This document shows positions 26,646 through 37,100 of a stretch of 64,000 nucleotides of DNA, piece by piece; the stretch's first letter is position 1; every line of letters begins with the position of its first letter. Made by a program: the position numbers and the translations under genes. Below the pieces are notes generated by a model, which saw only the letters and a list, made by a program, of their open reading frames with translations, did no database searches and was not told the origin of the DNA. The stretch spans positions 140,673 to 204,672 of the forward strand of contig JAHBXW010000009.1 in the NCBI GenBank assembly GCA_019636235.1. The letters are read 5' to 3'. This stretch comes from Planctomyces sp. Its GTDB lineage: Bacteria > Planctomycetota > Planctomycetia > Planctomycetales > Planctomycetaceae.

Positions 26646-26673
26646 TTCGCCGCGCTCCGGCGCAGTCTAGAAT
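26646..26673 (+). promoter_or_regulatory. Weak candidate promoter before the giant-protein genes
   Basis: TTCGCC (26646-26651) and TAGAAT (26668-26673) are separated by 16 bases, about 120 bases upstream of the GTG start at 26795. The -10 is good, the -35 is poor. Confidence 0.3.
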
Positions 26674-26794
26674 TCCAATGTCCAGATGCGGCGCGTTCCC
26701 GGGACCGTTCGCGTCCCTCCCGTCGCATCTTCCGCAGCGGCTTTGAATTGCGTGACGGCGGCGATCGCATCGCGCCGACCTCCGGGGAGCCAAC

Positions 26795-29700
26795 GTGTCC
26801 TTCGTGCAGCGCGTCATCGCCGCGATTCGGCGGCGGGCTCGATCGCCCGCTGGCCAGCGCGTGTCGGACTGCGCGCGGGGGCGCTGCCTGCTGCGGCTGA
26901 TGGCCGTCATTCTGGCGTTGCCCCTGACGGCTTCCGTTGTCGCTCAGGAGACAGACGCCGAAACGCCTCCCGCTCCGCCGCCGACTGTGAAGATGGGCTC
27001 GGCCGGCTCGTCTGGAGGGGCGATCAGCGGCATGTCGGAGACGACCGGCAGCGACGTTGCGGCCGACGCGAGCGAGGCCGACGTGGCGGCCGAGGAGATC
27101 GCACCGGAGGCGCCATTGTCGCCGCGCCCGACTGCGGACGCCCCCCGCACGACGCCGGCCGGGTCACTTCCGGAATTCATCGAACTCGACGACCCGGAAA
27201 CGCAGATCGCACCGTTCCATATCGCCGAAGTGCTCGTCGAGGGAACGGTCTACGACGACCGGGCGGACCTGACGATCCAGATCGACGTTGAGATCAGCCG
27301 TGATCAGGGCTGGTACGACGTTCCCCTGCGATTGTCGCAGGCGCGGATTTACAGCAAGACGGCTTCCGGGCCGGGCCGGCAAAGCCCCGGCGTGCCGGCG
27401 ATGCGCGAGGACGGCCTGCACTGGCAGTTCCGCGGACGGGGCACGCACCGGCTGGTCTTCGCCGCCGGGGTTCCGGTTCGCACGACCCCCGCCGGGCGAC
27501 AACTGCAGCTCTCGCTGCCGCAGATGCCCCCATTGTTCGAGGCCCGCGCGAACCTGCGATTCGAGAAGGACAACCTCGTCATCCGGTCGTACAACCGCGA
27601 GGCGACGATCCGCACGCGGTCCGGGGAGACGCCCGAAGGGGGCACGCTGCTCGAAGCCAGCCTGCCGAACGGACGGCTCGACCTGTTGTGGCAGGAACGC
27701 GGACAGGCGCCCGAGCCGGACTGGCAGGCCAGCAGCAATCTGACGCTGCGTCGCACGCTGGCCGCCTGGGAGCTGCTTGTTCAGCAGACGGTTCAGCGTA
27801 CGGAATCAGGGCGCGGCACGCTGAGCATTCGGCCGCCTTCGGGATTCACGGTCTGGGAACTCGTCGGGCAGCCGCTGCAGAGCTGGTCGCTTGATCCCGC
27901 GCAGCCCGGCTGGGTCACGTTGAACCTGGGGGATGACGCCGGGGAGCGGCTCGAGCTGCGCTGGGTGTTGCGGGCGCCGTTTCCCACGTCGGGCGGGATC
28001 ATCGATCTCGACGGCTTTGAGATTTCGGGCGTGCGCGTCCATTCCGGGCGAATTCGCATCAGTCCGGTGGCGGGATTCCAGTTGATTCCGATCGCGGACG
28101 CGCTGCGGTTTCTGGAACGCGTCGAAGACGAGGCGTCGCCGGCCGACACGACGCCGGCGGTGTTCGCGTATTCGTTCTCCGCGCCGTCCTGGCGGCTGAG
28201 CCTCAACGCGAAGGAGATCGAAGCGCTGTTCGCCTGCGAGCCGCGGTACGACCTGCTGCTGGCGGAGGACAAGGCGGAGCTGAACGGCGCGTTTTCAATC
28301 CGTCAGGAGGCGGGCGACCTGCGGACGTTCCGGGTGGACGTGTCCGCCATGGAGGCGGCCGGCTGGCTGGTGAATCCGCGGCGTGAGGGGACCGGCGCGG
28401 CGAGCCAGATCACGCGCAACGGGCCGCTGGTGCAGTTCGACTGGCCGGCCAGCGCGGGCGATTCGAAATCGGCCGTCATCCGGTTCGAGAAGCCGCTTGA
28501 CGGCGATGCGGCTGCCTTCGATGTGCCGCTGCCGCGGGCCTCGGCGACGTCGCTGGAACCGCCGGAACTCGTCGTTCGCGCGGCGGATGCGCTGCGCGTG
28601 GAGATCGACGCGGATGGCCGACCGTCCAGCGCGGCACTGCCGGCGGCCCCGCCAATTCAGGCCCGGGTCGTCAGTCGACTGCAGCTCGCGCCGTCGGCGG
28701 CGCGGATCGGCGTCACCGCGACGATCGAACCGCGCACTGTGAAGGCCTCGACGATCATCTCCATTGAAGACGTCCAGAATCGGGGCGTGACGGTCGAGCA
28801 GGCGATCCGATTTCAGGTGCACTACGGGCGGCTGGACGCGTTTCGAATCCGACTTCCGGAACAGCTTCCGGTGCCTTCCGGCGCGGAGAAGTTCGCGCTG
28901 CGGATCCGGGTCGACGGCCGGGACATCGACCACGCGGAATGGGCGAACGGCGTGCTCCGCGTGCCGCTTCCGGAACCGCTGATCGGCCGGTTCTCGGCCG
29001 TGCTGAGTTACGTGCTGCCGCGGCTCGAAGGGGCGCAGACGGTGACCGCGCCGGTGATTGAGGTCGCGGAATGCGGTTATACGGACGTGCTGCTGGAAGC
29101 GCCGCCGTCGCTGGGGATTTCCGTTGCGTCGGAATCATCCGGCTGGCGGCTGGTGCCGACATCGGCGGAACGGCTGCGCTGGGTCGCCGGGGGGGATGCG
29201 CGTGACGCCAACCTGACGATCGCTCGAACAGTGCGGCAGTCGCTGCAGCGCTTAGTGATCAGCGGCGGCTGGGTGTGGACGCGGATCGAGTCCGGCGGCG
29301 CGCAGTCTACGACGGCCCGCTACCGCGTAGAGCCGGGAGCGACGTCGCTGACGTTCCGCCTGCCGGTTCAGGCGCAGACGCCCGACGTCCGTGTCGCGGG
29401 TCGCGCTGTCCCGGACCTGCAGCCCTCGGGGGAAGAATCTCGAAATCAATGGACGGTCCGGCTGCCGCGCTCGAGCTCGACGGATCCGGTGGAAGTGATG
29501 ATCGCCTATCGCGTCGAGGCGGCCGGCAAGCTGCAGTCGATGGCCCGCGTGGGAGTCGACCTGCCGGAGTTCGCCGGAAACGTCTTCGTGGAGCGCGCTG
29601 TCTGGGTCTGCGAACTGCCGGATACCGATCTTTTGCTGGCGTCGCCCGCGGGAATGACGCGGCTGTTCGACTGGCGGCGGGAGGGCGCCTTCTGGACGCG

Positions 29701-30199
29701 CCGCCCGTCGGTGAGATTCCGCGATGAAATGGTTCGCGCGGGCTTCGGCGAGGAACTGGCCGACGGCGCGAAGATGGCCGGGGTGCGCTACGTGTACAGC
29801 CAGACGGGGCCGCGGAGCCGTCTGGAACTGTGGAGCATCGACCGCTCGCTGGTCGTCCTGTTCGGCGCCGGCGTGACGCTGATCGTCGGCTTCGTGTTCT
29901 GGTCGTTCCCGGCGCTGCGGAACGTTGCGACGCTGCTGGTGCTAGGCTTTCTGGTGTGTCTGGCCGGTCTGTGGATCGCGGAGCCGATTCAGGTGTTCCT
30001 GCAGCCGGCGGCGTTCGGCGCGGTGATGGCGACGATCGCGACGGCGATCGACAGCCGGGCGCGCAGGCGGCGGCTGGTCATGGGCGCGCAGGAATCGTCG
30101 TTCCGACTCGTGCCGCGCCCACAGGTGTTTCCAGTCGGGGAACCAATCCGCTCAACGGTGCTGCGCCCGACGGGCAGCGATCACGGGGTTCCGGGATGA
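26795..30199 (+). CDS. Giant exported protein 1 (1134 aa), C-terminal membrane segments
   Basis: I recognise no named family. A signal-like hydrophobic segment at about residues 31-50 (LLRLMAVILALPLTASVVAQ) follows a basic 30-residue N-region. An acidic Ala/Pro-rich linker (to about 125) leads to a long region with alternating beta-strand character and no cysteine-rich or catalytic motif. Two or three hydrophobic segments lie at about 1018-1085 (FGAGVTLIVGFVFWSFPAL, LLVLGFLVCLAGLWIAEPIQ), so the protein is probably anchored at its C-terminus. The GTG start has a fair ribosome binding site (GGGGAG, 5 bases upstream). Its stop overlaps the ATG of the next, even longer gene, so the two are translationally coupled. 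Confidence 0.85.
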   Translation: MSFVQRVIAAIRRRARSPAGQRVSDCARGRCLLRLMAVILALPLTASVVAQETDAETPPAPPPTVKMGSAGSSGGAISGMSETTGSDVAADASEADVAAEEIAPEAPLSPRPTADAPRTTPAGSLPEFIELDDPETQIAPFHIAEVLVEGTVYDDRADLTIQIDVEISRDQGWYDVPLRLSQARIYSKTASGPGRQSPGVPAMREDGLHWQFRGRGTHRLVFAAGVPVRTTPAGRQLQLSLPQMPPLFEARANLRFEKDNLVIRSYNREATIRTRSGETPEGGTLLEASLPNGRLDLLWQERGQAPEPDWQASSNLTLRRTLAAWELLVQQTVQRTESGRGTLSIRPPSGFTVWELVGQPLQSWSLDPAQPGWVTLNLGDDAGERLELRWVLRAPFPTSGGIIDLDGFEISGVRVHSGRIRISPVAGFQLIPIADALRFLERVEDEASPADTTPAVFAYSFSAPSWRLSLNAKEIEALFACEPRYDLLLAEDKAELNGAFSIRQEAGDLRTFRVDVSAMEAAGWLVNPRREGTGAASQITRNGPLVQFDWPASAGDSKSAVIRFEKPLDGDAAAFDVPLPRASATSLEPPELVVRAADALRVEIDADGRPSSAALPAAPPIQARVVSRLQLAPSAARIGVTATIEPRTVKASTIISIEDVQNRGVTVEQAIRFQVHYGRLDAFRIRLPEQLPVPSGAEKFALRIRVDGRDIDHAEWANGVLRVPLPEPLIGRFSAVLSYVLPRLEGAQTVTAPVIEVAECGYTDVLLEAPPSLGISVASESSGWRLVPTSAERLRWVAGGDARDANLTIARTVRQSLQRLVISGGWVWTRIESGGAQSTTARYRVEPGATSLTFRLPVQAQTPDVRVAGRAVPDLQPSGEESRNQWTVRLPRSSSTDPVEVMIAYRVEAAGKLQSMARVGVDLPEFAGNVFVERAVWVCELPDTDLLLASPAGMTRLFDWRREGAFWTRRPSVRFRDEMVRAGFGEELADGAKMAGVRYVYSQTGPRSRLELWSIDRSLVVLFGAGVTLIVGFVFWSFPALRNVATLLVLGFLVCLAGLWIAEPIQVFLQPAAFGAVMATIATAIDSRARRRRLVMGAQESSFRLVPRPQVFPVGEPIRSTVLRPTGSDHGVPG

Positions 30200-33100
30200 G
30201 GGCCGCGCCCGCCGGAATCGAAGCGCCGCGTCCGCGTCGTACTGGCCTCCGCAGCGGAGTCTGGCTGCTGGTCGCCGCGCTGTGGCTGTGGCCGGCGGCG
30301 GGCGACGCTCAGACCGGGCCGTTGCGAGCCCGCGCAATTCCGGTGGACGCCGCGGCGCCCGAGTCCTGGCCGGCGGGCGACTGGGTTCCTGTCGACCGGG
30401 AGGAATGGCGGGACTTCATGGAGGTCGGCGATGCGCGGCCGGCGTCCGGCTATGCCGACACGTTGGAGTACGCCGCGCGGCTCGCCGATGGCGACACGCT
30501 GGTCGGGACCGCGACCGGGGCGCTGCGGCTGACCGGGCGGCCGCAGGCCGTGCCGTTGGGAACGCCTGGTTTCGCCATGAAGAATGTACTCGTGGATGGC
30601 CAGCCCGCGGATTGCGGCGCCGATTCCGAGGGGCGGTTCTGGATCGTCTGCCGCCGCGACGGCGCGGAGACGACGTTCGACTGGTCGTTGCGCGGCCGAC
30701 AACGCCTTGATCAGGTGGAGTTCACGATTGCGTGGCCGACGGCCGTCGCGTCGCGAATGCGGCTGACGGTTCCGCAGGATCGGCACGTCGAGTGGATTGG
30801 CGGCGTGGTGACGGGCCGCGTCGCGGCGGAACCAGGGTGGGAGACGTTGACGCTGGAAGCCGGCGCCGCGAATGGCTCGGTGCTGCGAATCGGGCCGCGG
30901 GCGACTTCGTCGTCGGCGGCTGTCGATGCGGACCTGGCTCTGTCAATCGCCGCGACCACGACCAAACTTGTGCTGCAGGCCGATGTCGGGCTGCAGGCGC
31001 GGAGTCCGGGGCCGTTCACGGCGAAGATCGCGCTGCCCGAGGAATTCTCGGTGCTGCGGGTGACGCTCGCCGGCGGCGAGCGGATGCCTTTCCAGCGTTC
31101 TGAGGATGGCGGGGCGGTGCTGATTCCGTTTCCGGAACTCGCTGTCGCGCAGCGGATGCTGATTCGGCTGGTGGCGGAGCGCGCGGAGGACTGGTCGTCG
31201 CCAGTGACGCTGCCCCGGATCGTCATCGACGGAGTGACCGTGCTGCGGGAACGTTGCGACGTGCAGATCGAAAAGCCGCTCGAGGCGCAGTCGTTCGAAC
31301 ATCCGGGTTATGTGCAGACAGACCTGATCGACGAGCCGCTGCGCGAGGTGTGGTCGTTTGAGCGGGAGCGCGAGAACGGCCGGCTGACCGTCGCCGCGGC
31401 GCCGCCGCAGCCGGTGCTGGACGCTTCCGTCGTGAATCGCCTGCGTGCGACGGCCGGTCGCTGGGAGCTGCGTTCAGCGATCGAACTGCGGTCGCGCCGC
31501 GCGTCGGCGTACGAATGCGATCTGCGGGTCCGCGCGCCCTGGATTGTGACGGCCGTGGAAGTCCGCGGCCGGACGGGGGCGGCACGCCCTGTGGCCTGGA
31601 CCGTGGCGGACGAGGGGGAATCGGCCCGGACGCTGAGGCTGCAGTTGCCGCGCCCGGCCGGGCAACAGGATCCGGCGATTTTGACGGTGAATGCCGTCGC
31701 GGCGGACTCGTCGGCCGCGGGCCCGCCCGATCCCCATGTGGCCATTCATCCGCTCATCGGCGGGGAAACGACCCAGTGGCTGGTCGCGACGGCGGGCGAT
31801 TGGCAACTGCCGGCGGCCGAGGAGGCGTCCTGGACGTCCCGACAGCCGTCCGACCTGCTGCCCGCCGTGCGAGCCGCGGTCGCAATCGACGCTGAACCCG
31901 CCGCGCAGGTGCGGACGTGGCGGCGGTTGTCGATGCCCGTTCCCGCGCCGACCGGGACCAGTCCGGCGCCGCGCGATCCGCAGCGTTCTGCTCCGCCAGC
32001 GGTCATCGACCTGTCCTCGTCCGAGGGGCCGCCGGCCATCGAAGTCCCGGCGACCGTGGTTCTGGAAACGCTTGTCGCCGAAGCCGGAGCCTCCGAACAC
32101 ATCACGACGGCGTCGTTCCAGTTTTCGGAGCTGATCGATCTTTCCAACTGGCGACTGGAGTTCGCCCGACCGACCTCGGTCATCGACGTGTACGCCGAAG
32201 ACATGCGGCTGGATTTCGCCGTCGAAGGGGGGCAAGTGCGGCTGCCGCCGATTGAATTTCCGGCTCAGCGACTGAGCGTGCGGTATCGATCGCGGGCGGA
32301 GAGCGGCTGGCTGATGACAGATGACGCTCTGCAGTTTCCGCAGGCGCCCTGCCGCGTCGCGCAGTGGCAATGGCGGGTCCGGGCGCCGCTGAGCCGGGAC
32401 ATCGCAGTTGGTCCCGCGGCCGTCATGGCCAGCGGCGTGCGGGGGCCCGGCTGGACGGAGCGCTGGCTGGGGCCGCTGGGGCGGCGGGCTGGCGACGAGA
32501 TTTTCAATCCACTCGATGCGGCGGCCTGGATGCGGTTGATCACCGGTCCGGACGTGGAGGACGCATCGCCGCGCGGGGCGGCTGGAGTCGTGTACGCCGC
32601 GGGCTTCGCCTATCCGGAGCAGGGCGAACTGAAGTCCTGGTGGACGGCCCGCGTCGAAGCCCTGCAATGGGCCGTTCTGTTCGGCGCGGCGCTGACGATC
32701 GTATTCGTGCGGCGGGTGGCTGTCGCGGCGTATCGCTCGGGGGCGTTTGTGATCGCCCTGGCGGCGACGGGCGCGGCGTTCGCGCCCGATCCCTGGCCGG
32801 CGGTGTTCGGCGCGGCGCTGTGCGGCGGCATCCTCGCGTTTCTGATTCCGCGGCGTCTGGTGCGCCGTGAACCGGCGCCGACGCCTGAACCCCGAGGTTC
32901 GTCAATTCAGCGGGCGCTGGCGGCCGGCGCCACCGCGCTGCTGCTCGCGGCGGGATTGTCGTTCGCCGGGGCCGATCCCGCAGAAGAAGTCATTGAGTGG
33001 CTGGATCCGCAGCGCGACGGCCAGCCCGAACCGTTGGCGTATGTTTCGCCGAGCGTGGCGGAGCGGATCGCCCGCAACCGGCGACAACCCGCATGGCTGA

Positions 33101-36100
33101 CCCGCCGGGCTTCTTACGAGTTCACCACCAGCGGCGACATCGACGCTGCCGTCGCGATCGAACTGGAACTGCTGACGCTGGCATCGGGCCGGCCAGTCGT
33201 GGCGGCGCTGCCGTTTGAAGGTCTGACGTTTCGCAGCGGGGAAGGCGCGACGCTGGATGGCGTTCCGATCCGCCTGACGCCGTTGCGGGACGGCGCCGGT
33301 CTGGCCATACCGCTGCCATTGCCCCAGGCGTCCGGCGATGGCGACGCCTCTGCGGGCGTGCTGCCAGTTCGCCGCGCGACGTTGCGGCTGTCGGGACTCG
33401 CGCGCATCCATGCCCAGCCCAGTCCCGGTTTCGCAGTCGGCATTCCAACGTCGACGTCGGCCACGGCGAAACTCACGTTCACCGATTCCCCAGCCGAAGG
33501 CGCGACGTTCGAATCCCGCGGGCGCATTCAGCGCCAGGACCGTGTTGTCGAGGCGGACATTGGGGGGCGCAGTCGTTTGGTCGCCCGCTGGCGGAGCGCG
33601 TCCGCCGGCAATGGTCCTTCGGAAGGGCCGCCGGTGGCCCGCGCGGAGTCGATGGTGTTCGTCGAGCCTTTGCATCTGCGCTGCCGGACGCGGATCACGA
33701 TCGAAGGGCCGGAAGCGCCCGATCCGTTCGCTCCCGCCACGCTGCGGCTCATGCTGCCCGTGCGGGCGAATCTGCAGCACCTGTCCACTTCCGGGCTGCG
33801 GCACTGGCAGGTCCGGGAAGTCGAAGCGGGCGTCGAGTTGACGCTGGGCCTGGACGCGCCTCCCGCGGCCCAGCAGTCGATCGATCTGGAGTTCGTCATT
33901 CCGCAATCAGAGCCGGCGGACCGGGAGCTGCCAGCGTTGGCACTGCTGGACGTCGGACAGTTGCGGTCTCACCAGATCGCGTTCGCCTGCGGGCAGGCGT
34001 TTCAAATGCAGTTGGGACTGCAACCCGATCCCGCCAGCGGCGTTTTGAGTCTCGCCGCGACGGAAGCGTCTTTCAGCCTGCGCCGGGATGTCGGCCTGCC
34101 GCTGCCGCAGGCGGCCATTGAACTGCAGACTCCGCAGGCCGTGCCGTTGCGTCTGGAGGAGCGAACCGTTCGTCGGACCGCGGAGATCGATCAGATCCTG
34201 TCGGCGGATGTGGATGGGATTCAATGGGAAGGCCACATTCGCGTGGAGACGCAGGGGAGGGCCGCGCTGTTTCATGAAGTCCTGCTGGATGCGCGGGTTC
34301 AATTGCAGTCCGCCAGCGTGCTGGAGAAGGATGTCGATCGCCTCTCACGTTCGGTGCGCAGCGGCGACCGGCTGCTCCTGATGCTGCGAGACGATCGCCC
34401 GGGGACGCACCTGATCCACCTGACGGGCCGACTCGCGGCGGATCATGCCGAGTGGCAGCCGGCGCCGCGAATGACGCTCCTGGACGCGCGCGTCACGCGG
34501 TCGGAACTGGTCGTCGTGAACAGCCTGCAGGGACGGCTGGATGTCCGCTCGTCCCGCGAAATCGCCGCCGAACTGCCGGCCGCGTCGGAATTCGGTTCAG
34601 AGGGAGGGCTGAGCCGTCGCCTGTCGGACTCCGCCGGACAGCAGTATGACGTTCGCTGGCTGCCGCCCCGCAACCGGTTGATCGCCGACAGCTACGTGTG
34701 GATCGAGACGCAGAACGACCAGTTTCGGCTGAACCTGGAGTGGCGATTTCACCCCGGGAGCGGCGCGGTCGACGAACTCGAGCTGGACGTGCCGGAGACG
34801 GCGTCGCAGTTGCAGATCGGAGGCGAGTTTCAGGAGCTTGAGCGTCGTCCGTACCCGCATGGGGGTTATCGGCTGGTGCTGCGGCGGACCGCGCCGGGGC
34901 GGCTGATGGTCCCGCTGCTGGTGGACGTCGACGTGCGCGAAGGCGCCGAACCGCATCAGGCCCTGCCGCGACTGCTGGGCGTGACAATCCCCCGCACGGG
35001 GCGCTGGCTGGCGGTCCCGCTGGATCTGGTGGACCGGGTGGAAGCCGCGGGGACGCGAGTCGATGTCCTTCCGGAGTCGGCGCCGGGGGACTGGCAGACG
35101 TCGCTGGGGGATCGCCGTTTGATGGTGACCCAGACGTCCGAGTGGCGGCTGCGTCCGGCGAACGCGGTGTCGGAATCGTTTCTGGGAGGCGTGACGTCCG
35201 ACACGCTGGCGACATTGTCGGGGAACCGGGTTCTCGGATTGACGACCGCCGTCATCGTTCCGCTGGAAACTGGCGCGTTGCGGATCGCGCCTCCGCCCGG
35301 CGGTTTGATGGAGGCGGTGTGGCTGGACGACCGGCTGGTGGCGGCGGCTCAGAGGGATGTCGCCGCGATCCCGGTGGGCGTGATTCGCGCACAGACGCCA
35401 GCGGCCGTGGTGATCCGCTGGACGGCTCCGGCGGACATCGACCGTTTCGGCCGGTGGACCGCGCGGCTGCCGCGATTCGAGAATCTCACGGATTTCCGGC
35501 CCTCCACCGTGCGACTGGCCGCGCCCGATCGACGACTGGTGGGGGACGGCGCCCGGGGCGCGTTCGTCGACCGAACAGAAGCGTCGCTGCGGACGCTGTC
35601 CCTGATGCTGCAGCTCGCTGAACAGTCGCCCTCCGAAGACGAGCTGCCCGAGTGGTTGAAGGGCTGCCTCCTGGAGCAGGGGCGGCTGGCGGAAACGACG
35701 ACAGCGGGTCAGCGCAGCCTGCCGCAGGAGATGGCGTCCCGACTGGCGGCCGTTTTAGCGCGGATCCGCGCGGCCTCCGAGGCGTCGACATCGCGGCCGG
35801 CGGCGGCGACTCCCGCGGAGGCCTTCCGGACGTCCGCGTTTCAGTCCGCGGGCGAAGTGCTCGCCACGGCCCGGATGGACTCGCGGTCGCTGGGCCGCGT
35901 GACGCAGAACGGCGTCGTCGGCTTCTCGTTCGCCTGGCCCCGGGGCTGGCTGCTGGCGACGTTGGGCGCGGCGTGGTTCGCCATCGTGTTCCTGGTCCTG
36001 CGTCAGACGCTGAAGGTCTGCTCGCAGCGGCGCGTGGCGGATCGCGTGGCAACCAGCCCCTGGCTGGCGCTGGGTCTGTTGGGGCTGGTCATGTGGTTGC

Positions 36101-36207
36101 TGCTGGCGACCAGCGTGATCGGCTTCGGGCTGTTGCTGGCGGCGGCGGCGTGGGGCCTCGCGGGCGTCCGTCGAAGCTGGCGGACGTCGCGCCGGGTTCG
36201 TGTGTGA
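30196..36207 (+). CDS. Giant exported protein 2 (2003 aa), membrane-anchored
   Basis: No named family recognised. It starts at the ATG overlapping the stop of giant protein 1. A signal peptide covers about residues 14-38 (SGVWLLVAALWLWPAAGDAQ). An extracytoplasmic beta-rich region of about 780 residues ends in a cluster of hydrophobic segments (about 818-875 and 905-925), then a second extracytoplasmic region of about 980 residues ends in C-terminal helices (about 1915-1937 and 1955-1995). The layout looks like two copies of the giant-protein-1 architecture (long beta region, then membrane segments) joined end to end. No cysteine cluster, catalytic motif or repeat unit is obvious by eye. It probably spans or coats the envelope. 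Confidence 0.85.
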   Translation: MRAAPAGIEAPRPRRTGLRSGVWLLVAALWLWPAAGDAQTGPLRARAIPVDAAAPESWPAGDWVPVDREEWRDFMEVGDARPASGYADTLEYAARLADGDTLVGTATGALRLTGRPQAVPLGTPGFAMKNVLVDGQPADCGADSEGRFWIVCRRDGAETTFDWSLRGRQRLDQVEFTIAWPTAVASRMRLTVPQDRHVEWIGGVVTGRVAAEPGWETLTLEAGAANGSVLRIGPRATSSSAAVDADLALSIAATTTKLVLQADVGLQARSPGPFTAKIALPEEFSVLRVTLAGGERMPFQRSEDGGAVLIPFPELAVAQRMLIRLVAERAEDWSSPVTLPRIVIDGVTVLRERCDVQIEKPLEAQSFEHPGYVQTDLIDEPLREVWSFERERENGRLTVAAAPPQPVLDASVVNRLRATAGRWELRSAIELRSRRASAYECDLRVRAPWIVTAVEVRGRTGAARPVAWTVADEGESARTLRLQLPRPAGQQDPAILTVNAVAADSSAAGPPDPHVAIHPLIGGETTQWLVATAGDWQLPAAEEASWTSRQPSDLLPAVRAAVAIDAEPAAQVRTWRRLSMPVPAPTGTSPAPRDPQRSAPPAVIDLSSSEGPPAIEVPATVVLETLVAEAGASEHITTASFQFSELIDLSNWRLEFARPTSVIDVYAEDMRLDFAVEGGQVRLPPIEFPAQRLSVRYRSRAESGWLMTDDALQFPQAPCRVAQWQWRVRAPLSRDIAVGPAAVMASGVRGPGWTERWLGPLGRRAGDEIFNPLDAAAWMRLITGPDVEDASPRGAAGVVYAAGFAYPEQGELKSWWTARVEALQWAVLFGAALTIVFVRRVAVAAYRSGAFVIALAATGAAFAPDPWPAVFGAALCGGILAFLIPRRLVRREPAPTPEPRGSSIQRALAAGATALLLAAGLSFAGADPAEEVIEWLDPQRDGQPEPLAYVSPSVAERIARNRRQPAWLTRRASYEFTTSGDIDAAVAIELELLTLASGRPVVAALPFEGLTFRSGEGATLDGVPIRLTPLRDGAGLAIPLPLPQASGDGDASAGVLPVRRATLRLSGLARIHAQPSPGFAVGIPTSTSATAKLTFTDSPAEGATFESRGRIQRQDRVVEADIGGRSRLVARWRSASAGNGPSEGPPVARAESMVFVEPLHLRCRTRITIEGPEAPDPFAPATLRLMLPVRANLQHLSTSGLRHWQVREVEAGVELTLGLDAPPAAQQSIDLEFVIPQSEPADRELPALALLDVGQLRSHQIAFACGQAFQMQLGLQPDPASGVLSLAATEASFSLRRDVGLPLPQAAIELQTPQAVPLRLEERTVRRTAEIDQILSADVDGIQWEGHIRVETQGRAALFHEVLLDARVQLQSASVLEKDVDRLSRSVRSGDRLLLMLRDDRPGTHLIHLTGRLAADHAEWQPAPRMTLLDARVTRSELVVVNSLQGRLDVRSSREIAAELPAASEFGSEGGLSRRLSDSAGQQYDVRWLPPRNRLIADSYVWIETQNDQFRLNLEWRFHPGSGAVDELELDVPETASQLQIGGEFQELERRPYPHGGYRLVLRRTAPGRLMVPLLVDVDVREGAEPHQALPRLLGVTIPRTGRWLAVPLDLVDRVEAAGTRVDVLPESAPGDWQTSLGDRRLMVTQTSEWRLRPANAVSESFLGGVTSDTLATLSGNRVLGLTTAVIVPLETGALRIAPPPGGLMEAVWLDDRLVAAAQRDVAAIPVGVIRAQTPAAVVIRWTAPADIDRFGRWTARLPRFENLTDFRPSTVRLAAPDRRLVGDGARGAFVDRTEASLRTLSLMLQLAEQSPSEDELPEWLKGCLLEQGRLAETTTAGQRSLPQEMASRLAAVLARIRAASEASTSRPAAATPAEAFRTSAFQSAGEVLATARMDSRSLGRVTQNGVVGFSFAWPRGWLLATLGAAWFAIVFLVLRQTLKVCSQRRVADRVATSPWLALGLLGLVMWLLLATSVIGFGLLLAAAAWGLAGVRRSWRTSRRVRV

Positions 36208-36236
36208 CGGTCCCCCGGCGCGGGCGTCGATTGCCC

Positions 36237-37100
36237 TCAGCGGGAAGCGATCCCGGCCGTCGCGGCAGGGGACAGCGACTCGCTGGTCGTCGCCGATGGA
36301 GGTTCGGCGGCGCCCGGTCCGGGAGTCTCGCGAACCGTCGAAACGCTCGTCAGCAGCACGGCCACCCCGACAAACAGGCAGTACCACGCGAAGCCCCGCA
36401 ACTTGCGGCGGATCACCAGCCGGATCATCACCTTGATGGCCGCCAGGCCGACGACGAAGGCGATCAGCGTTCCCAGCAGCATCGGCCCCGGCGGCATGCT
36501 CTCGCTGTCCCCCTTCAGGAGCTTGCGGGAGTACAGCACCAGCGCCCCGCCCAGCGCGGGTATCGCGATCAGAAATGCGAATTTCGCGGCGGCTTCGCGC
36601 GTCAGCCCCGACAGCAGCCCGCCGAAAATCGTGCTGCCGGACCGGGAAATCCCAGGCGCGGGCGCCACCGCCTGAAACAGGCCGACCGTCAACGCATCGC
36701 GCAGCCGGATGTCGTCCAGCCCCCGATCGCCATGATCGACCTTCGGCGACAGGAACAGCAGCGTCGCCGTGATCATCAGCCCCACTGCCGCGGCCACCGG
36801 GGTGTTCAGGGTTTCCTCGATCAGCGTCTTGCCGAACAGACCCACGGGAATCACCGGCAGAGTGGCGACGACCATCGCCGTCAGCAGTCTGCGGTTGCCC
36901 AGAATGGCCAGCAGGTCGTGACGGAACGCCACCAGAATCGACAACAGCGTGCCGGCGTGCAGCGCGACGTTGAACGTCACGTTCTCCGATTCCAGGCCCA
37001 GCGCGTGCTGCACCAGCACCAGGTGCCCCGAGGAACTGACGGGAAGAAACTCCGTCGCTCCCTGAATGAAGCCCAACAGCGCCGCCTGCCAATAGTTCAT
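36237..37100 (-). CDS. uppP: Undecaprenyl-diphosphatase
   Basis: A 287-residue integral membrane enzyme (BacA family). It dephosphorylates undecaprenyl pyrophosphate to recycle the lipid carrier for cell wall and polysaccharide synthesis; overexpression gives bacitracin resistance in other bacteria. The family motifs are intact: GFIQGATEFLPVSSSGHL with E17 and H26, and PGISRSGSTIFGGLL (about residues 168-182) with the conserved Arg. About eight transmembrane helices are visible. The C-terminal 30 residues are a polar Pro/Ser/Thr tail that is longer than usual. Its ATG overlaps the stop of pepF (37097-37100), so the two are coupled. Confidence 0.97.
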   Translation of the reverse strand: MNYWQAALLGFIQGATEFLPVSSSGHLVLVQHALGLESENVTFNVALHAGTLLSILVAFRHDLLAILGNRRLLTAMVVATLPVIPVGLFGKTLIEETLNTPVAAAVGLMITATLLFLSPKVDHGDRGLDDIRLRDALTVGLFQAVAPAPGISRSGSTIFGGLLSGLTREAAAKFAFLIAIPALGGALVLYSRKLLKGDSESMPPGPMLLGTLIAFVVGLAAIKVMIRLVIRRKLRGFAWYCLFVGVAVLLTSVSTVRETPGPGAAEPPSATTSESLSPAATAGIASR

